Below, piece after piece: positions 6,263-8,435 of a DNA stretch of 8,435 nt. Under the pieces are notes generated by a model. It did not search any database. It saw nothing but the letters and a program-made list of their open reading frames with translations, and was not told the DNA's origin. Where the stretch lies: the NCBI GenBank assembly GCA_946403735.1, contig CAMJAZ010000043.1, positions 1 to 8,435 of the forward strand, in the 5' to 3' direction. This stretch comes from an uncultured Selenomonadales bacterium. GTDB taxonomy: Bacteria > Bacillota > Negativicutes > Selenomonadales > Selenomonadaceae. How positions within the stretch are numbered: position 1 is the stretch's first letter; each line of letters begins with the position of its first letter. The position numbers and the translations under genes were made by a program.

Positions 6263-6456
6263 CACAAGAGGAACGCATTTTAATGGCAAAGCAAATTGAG
6301 TGTCTTTTACAAGAAATTGACAACTACCAAGCAAGCATTATCAATCTCGAGGCTTGTCCTGCTATTATTTTGCTGGCAAACGGGATAAAAAAATCCGCCT
6401 TAGAATTGGGCGAATTGCAGTACCGCTATCACAATGAGGAAGTAACTAATGAATAA
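6259..6456 (+). CDS. Unrecognised 65-aa helical protein
   Basis: Function unknown. ATG 6259 overlaps the stop of the previous gene (ATGA), with GAGGA at 6245-6249 as ribosome binding site, so translation is coupled. The sequence is almost wholly helical with heptad-like spacing of Ile and Leu (RILMAKQIECLLQEIDNY near the N-terminus), suggesting a small coiled-coil or helical hairpin. Two cysteines, Cys15 and Cys33. The moderately hydrophobic middle (PAIILLANGI, 34-43) is too short to span a membrane. It overlaps the next gene by 8 nt. Confidence 0.65.
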   Translation: MTQEERILMAKQIECLLQEIDNYQASIINLEACPAIILLANGIKKSALELGELQYRYHNEEVTNE

Positions 6457-6640
6457 AAAATGTGACTTTATCAAAGACGACACAATTTTTTTCACGCAAG
6501 AATTTATCCGCGCTATGTACCTTAATGTTTGTGCCATTGTCAGCGACCCTAATTTTAAATATCTGCCGCTTGACGAACAGCATATGTGGCTTAAACATAA
6601 GGAAGACTACGAGAAGAAAAATTTTTTTAAATTGCACTAG
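6449..6640 (+). CDS. Unrecognised 63-aa protein
   Basis: Function unknown; last gene of the chaperone operon. ATG 6449 has GAGGAAG (6435-6441) 7 nt upstream and overlaps the preceding gene by 8 nt. Rich in Phe, Tyr, Lys and Asp, with an N-terminal MNKKCDFIKDD, a central aromatic helix (FTQEFIRAMYLNVCAIV) and a basic, aromatic C-terminus KKNFFKLH. A second ORF in another frame (6462-6647) covers the same bases, but this frame has the ribosome binding site and the coupling. No membrane segment or metal-binding cluster is convincing. Confidence 0.65.
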   Translation: MNKKCDFIKDDTIFFTQEFIRAMYLNVCAIVSDPNFKYLPLDEQHMWLKHKEDYEKKNFFKLH

Positions 6641-6660
6641 GATTTAAGCGGACTTTTGTA

Positions 6661-6699
6661 TAGCAAAAAAGGGAACTGCTAAAGTTCCCTTTAATGCTA
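6661..6699. terminator. Strong hairpin ending the small-gene operon
   Basis: AAAGGGAACT (6668-6677) and AGTTCCCTTT (6683-6692) form a 10-bp stem with loop GCTAA. It is extended past a symmetric AA/AA internal loop by TAGCA (6661-6665) with TGCTA (6695-6699). On the + strand it is followed only by AATGC, so it lacks a T-run beyond TTT. On the - strand the stem is followed by three further T, giving a T6 run, so it may terminate better in that direction. It begins 20 nt after the stop of the last small gene. Confidence 0.6.
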
Positions 6700-6825
6700 G
6701 CCGATTCGCTTTATTGGCTTACCGAAAAGGCCAAACTCTCGATAGTTCAAAAAATTTTAAATAAAGGCTGTGTTACTATAGAAAAGTATAACGCAAATAA
6801 CCATAAAAATCAAGTAAAATTTTAA
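6694..6825 (+). CDS. Possible small ORF or gene remnant (43 aa)
   Basis: ATG 6694 opens a frame to TAA 6823-6825 encoding a protein-like sequence, MLADSLYWLTEKAKLSIVQK and then an Ile-Leu-Asn-Lys-Gly-Cys segment, ending NQVKF. The same frame stays open upstream to 6664 (reading KRELLKFPL before the Met) without a usual start codon. No Shine-Dalgarno precedes the ATG, and the start lies in the right foot of the hairpin. It may be the 3' remnant of a larger gene, or may be untranslated DNA of the rep control region, since the candidate rep promoter lies inside it. I do not recognise a family. Confidence 0.3.
   Translation: MLADSLYWLTEKAKLSIVQKILNKGCVTIEKYNANNHKNQVKF
6771..6792 (+). promoter_or_regulatory. 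Candidate rep promoter with inverted iteron core
   Basis: TGTTACTAT (6771-6779) is an extended -10 element (TG-n-TACTAT); I see no good -35 at the right distance. Overlapping it, TTACTATAG (6773-6781) is the exact reverse complement of CTATAGTAA, the core of the 22-bp iterons. An inverted iteron half-site on a rep promoter is the arrangement through which Rep dimers repress their own gene in pSC101, R6K and pPS10. Autoregulation here is inferred from that parallel. The rep ribosome binding site AAGAAGGTGA follows at 6832-6841. Confidence 0.45.
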
Positions 6826-6847
6826 TTATACAAGAAGGTGAAACAAA

Positions 6848-8215
6848 ATGGAACAGACTTTTGAGGAATATTTAGAGGGCTTAGATATAATACAATTACG
6901 CGCCGCCCACGATGAACTCCAGGTAAGAAGAGACAATGCCGTTGCGCGCTATCAAGCTGGCGACAAATTGGCACTTTCCGACGTGCAAAAAATTCTGCAC
7001 TTATCGAGACAAGTAAACGCAAAAATTTACGAATATTTAAACGCCGATGAAATTAAAGCCGCAGAGGAACGCCAAGCTAAAGAACAGGCGGAACGCGAAA
7101 AGGCATTGAAAGCCGAGCAGGAACGCCAAGCTAAAATCAAAGCTGAACGTGAACTTAAGCGCCAAGCAGAGGAACAAGAAAAACTTGAAAAAAAAGTTCG
7201 TGCAAAAGAAAAAATATCAGACGACACAGCCAGATTAAAAAATCACAAACCTAAAACCAATTTTGAATGCACTATTGACGACGTTATAAACGCGCTCAAA
7301 GTTCAAATTGTGCCGTCAACTGAATGCATTGAGATGAACGACAAACTTTCTAAAAATCTTTTTAGCCTTAGCAAAGACACTTTTAAAAAATTGTTGAGTG
7401 GTAAAAAAAGGGGCATTGTCGAAAAGAAAGCCCGTACCCATAAAGGCAAGCACAAAGACGCTATTGTCAGCTGGTATACGGTTAAAAACGCCGAAGGCTA
7501 CGACGATGAAACGCCCTTTGATGAATTTGACCGCGCAGTTTTAGGAATATTCATAAGTGAAGCGGCGGTAGGAAATACGTGTTTCACCGTCAATATCATT
7601 TTCCGAGCTTTAATCGGTAAACCTGGCGAAGTTGGAATTGTTCCTTTCAAAAATCAGCGAGACGCTATTGTCAATTCTATTCAAAGACTTAGAAATCGTG
7701 ACACAGATTTTATACAAGTTTTCAAAAATTTGGAAGAAATGAAATACTTAAATGAAGGCGATAACAAAATCACTTCCTATAAAACTAAGCTTTTACCAGC
7801 CGACATTGCCGAAGGCATAATTAACGGGCAAGCTATGGACGGAATCATTGTACTAAATGAAAATTCGCCACTTTTTGATATTGCTAACCTTAAAAGCCAA
7901 ATTATTCGTTATCCTCACGCCCTTTTAGACGTTCCTAACCTTAACAACACACCGCGCATTATCGCCTTGAAAAAATATGTTATGCGCCGTATTTGTGAAA
8001 TTAAACTCCACAAGCAAATGATACCTACAATTACTTTTGCGGACGTCTTTGAAAAATGCCGTATGGAGGATAGCCTGCGCAGTGTAAAACAGGACGCTAG
8101 AAACGCTATCAAAAAGCTTTTTGAACATTTGAAGGAGAATAATTTCATTACCGATTTTGAACTTGTCAGAAATCCACAAACTCAAAAGTTCGTTTCTGTA
8201 AAATTTACCTATTAG
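6848..8215 (+). CDS. Putative plasmid-type replication initiator (Rep)
   Basis: A 455-aa cytoplasmic protein. Residues 1-65 are helical. About 66-125 form a highly charged Lys/Glu/Arg/Ala coiled coil. About 160-215 are basic (GKKRG, KKARTHKGKHK). From 222 on it looks like a tandem winged-helix initiator: PFDEFDRAVLGIFISEAAVG (223-242) and a following helix-strand segment as wing 1; then TPRIIALKKYVMRRICEIKL (368-387) and a closing winged helix with KKLFEHLKENNFITDFEL (422-439) and a strand-rich end, VSVKFTY. This two-domain order is that of theta-plasmid Rep proteins. I recognise the style from uncharacterised Bacillota element proteins but cannot name the family. Support from context: iteron arrays lie beyond its 3' end and at the other window edge, and an inverted iteron core is at its promoter. 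ATG 6848 follows AAGAAGGTGA (6832-6841). A non-replicative DNA-binding role is the alternative. Confidence 0.65.
   Translation: MEQTFEEYLEGLDIIQLRAAHDELQVRRDNAVARYQAGDKLALSDVQKILHLSRQVNAKIYEYLNADEIKAAEERQAKEQAEREKALKAEQERQAKIKAERELKRQAEEQEKLEKKVRAKEKISDDTARLKNHKPKTNFECTIDDVINALKVQIVPSTECIEMNDKLSKNLFSLSKDTFKKLLSGKKRGIVEKKARTHKGKHKDAIVSWYTVKNAEGYDDETPFDEFDRAVLGIFISEAAVGNTCFTVNIIFRALIGKPGEVGIVPFKNQRDAIVNSIQRLRNRDTDFIQVFKNLEEMKYLNEGDNKITSYKTKLLPADIAEGIINGQAMDGIIVLNENSPLFDIANLKSQIIRYPHALLDVPNLNNTPRIIALKKYVMRRICEIKLHKQMIPTITFADVFEKCRMEDSLRSVKQDARNAIKKLFEHLKENNFITDFELVRNPQTQKFVSVKFTY
7065..7135 (+). repeat. 54-bp-period duplication in the Rep coiled coil
   Basis: The 17-mer AGGAACGCCAAGCTAAA occurs at 7065-7081 and again at 7119-7135, a period of 54 bp or 18 codons. 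It encodes two copies of an ERQAK-type coiled-coil unit (residues about 73-90 and 91-108). The nucleotide identity suggests a recent in-frame duplication, so coiled-coil length may vary between relatives. Confidence 0.7.
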
Positions 8216-8217
8216 AT

Positions 8218-8233
8218 TGTGAAATAATTCACA
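8218..8233. terminator. Palindrome just after rep
   Basis: TGTGAA (8218-8223) and TTCACA (8228-8233) flank ATAA, 2 nt after the rep stop codon, followed by a T-rich stretch from 8238. It may be a weak terminator or a protein-binding site. TTCACA recurs at 8334-8339, and TAATTCACA (8225-8233) is one mismatch from a DnaA box consensus. Confidence 0.35.
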
Positions 8234-8380
8234 CCTACTTTTTATACTCCTTTTCGACGTTTTGATATTTAGAGTTATAGCTAGACTATTACTAACTTTT
8301 TAGGCTTAAAGATTTTTAGTCATTCATCAAAATTTCACAAAAATATTCTGATAATAACGTCAAAGTCTAGATTCTATCTA
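8234..8380. other. A+T-rich non-coding segment, candidate origin unwinding region
   Basis: No ORF of note on either strand. The DNA is very A+T-rich, with T-runs near 8239, 8250 and 8298. An imperfect inverted repeat GTTATAG / CTATTAC occurs at 8274-8292. A palindrome CTAGAT-TCT-ATCTAG (8367-8381) abuts the iterons. An A+T-rich stretch beside iterons and a possible DnaA box is the usual make-up of a theta origin. This is inferred from composition and position; no unwinding element is identifiable by sequence alone. Confidence 0.4.
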
Positions 8381-8435
8381 GCTATAGTAATTAACATACG
8401 GGGCTATAGTAATTAACATACGGGGCTATAGTAAT
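8381..8435 (+). repeat. Iteron-like 22-bp direct repeats, type A (right end)
   Basis: Seen directly: a 22-bp unit beginning GCTATAGTAATT and ending ACATACGGG occurs at 8381-8402 and 8403-8424, identical, with an 11-nt partial third copy at 8425-8435 cut by the window edge. It shares GCTATAGTRATT and an ACAT block with the 21-bp repeats at 1-56, in the same orientation. If the element is a circle the two arrays are adjacent and form one origin with two iteron classes, one at each side of the join. The array lies about 165 bp beyond the rep stop codon. Rep binding is inferred. Confidence 0.75.

Noticed and set aside
6462..6647. 61-aa ORF in a second + frame
   Set aside because: It overlaps the 6449-6640 gene, which has the better ribosome binding site and coupled start.
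1..8435. Linear element with terminal repeats
   Set aside because: The two end repeats are in direct orientation and differ in unit length and sequence, so they are not terminal inverted repeats or identical direct terminal repeats; a circle opened in the origin fits better.

Overview
The window reads as one compact, low-to-moderate G+C element with every credible gene on the + strand. Shine-Dalgarno sequences of the AGGAGTGGT / AAGGTGA type, two TTG starts (251 and 2212), A+T-rich promoters and protein style suggest a Bacillota (Firmicutes) host. A Negativicutes or Clostridia gut/rumen host is my guess only. No gene here identifies the host chromosome, and there is no integrase, transposase, tRNA or rRNA.

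Layout. Positions 1-250: 21-bp direct repeats (iteron-like), a small hairpin, a 48-nt G+C-rich imperfect palindrome (155-202) and a TTGACA promoter candidate. 251-4665: a tightly coupled module of terminase small subunit (P27-like), complete terminase large subunit and tail tape-measure protein; the last follows the TerL stop codon with no gap and starts on TTG. 4725-5318: a protein with a C-terminal XRE helix-turn-helix. 5349-5411: a strong promoter fused to a long perfect palindrome that can act as operator and as intrinsic terminator. 5427-6640: a small-gene operon that opens with a tail assembly chaperone pair. A textbook A_AAA_AAC slippery site (5702-5708) would make the G and G-T products by -1 frameshifting. 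Three small unrecognised genes follow, one with a gapless 28-residue internal duplication. 6661-6847: a strong hairpin, a possible 43-aa ORF, and a rep promoter carrying an inverted copy of the iteron core. 6848-8215: a plasmid-type replication initiator. 8216-8435: A+T-rich DNA ending in 22-bp direct repeats that share the core GCTATAGTRATT with the repeats at the left end.

Reading as a whole: related iterons at both ends suggest a circular replicon of about 8.4 kb opened inside its iteron array, though I cannot prove closure. It carries a replication initiator, a DNA-packaging motor, a tail-length ruler and tail chaperones, but no portal, protease, major capsid, head-tail connector, tail tube, baseplate, receptor-binding or lysis gene. 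The most interesting hypothesis is an episomal phage satellite that replicates as an iteron plasmid, directs a helper phage's capsids to its own DNA through its own TerS/TerL, and influences tail assembly through its own tape measure and chaperones. A deleted phage-plasmid or an assembly chimera are the main alternatives.
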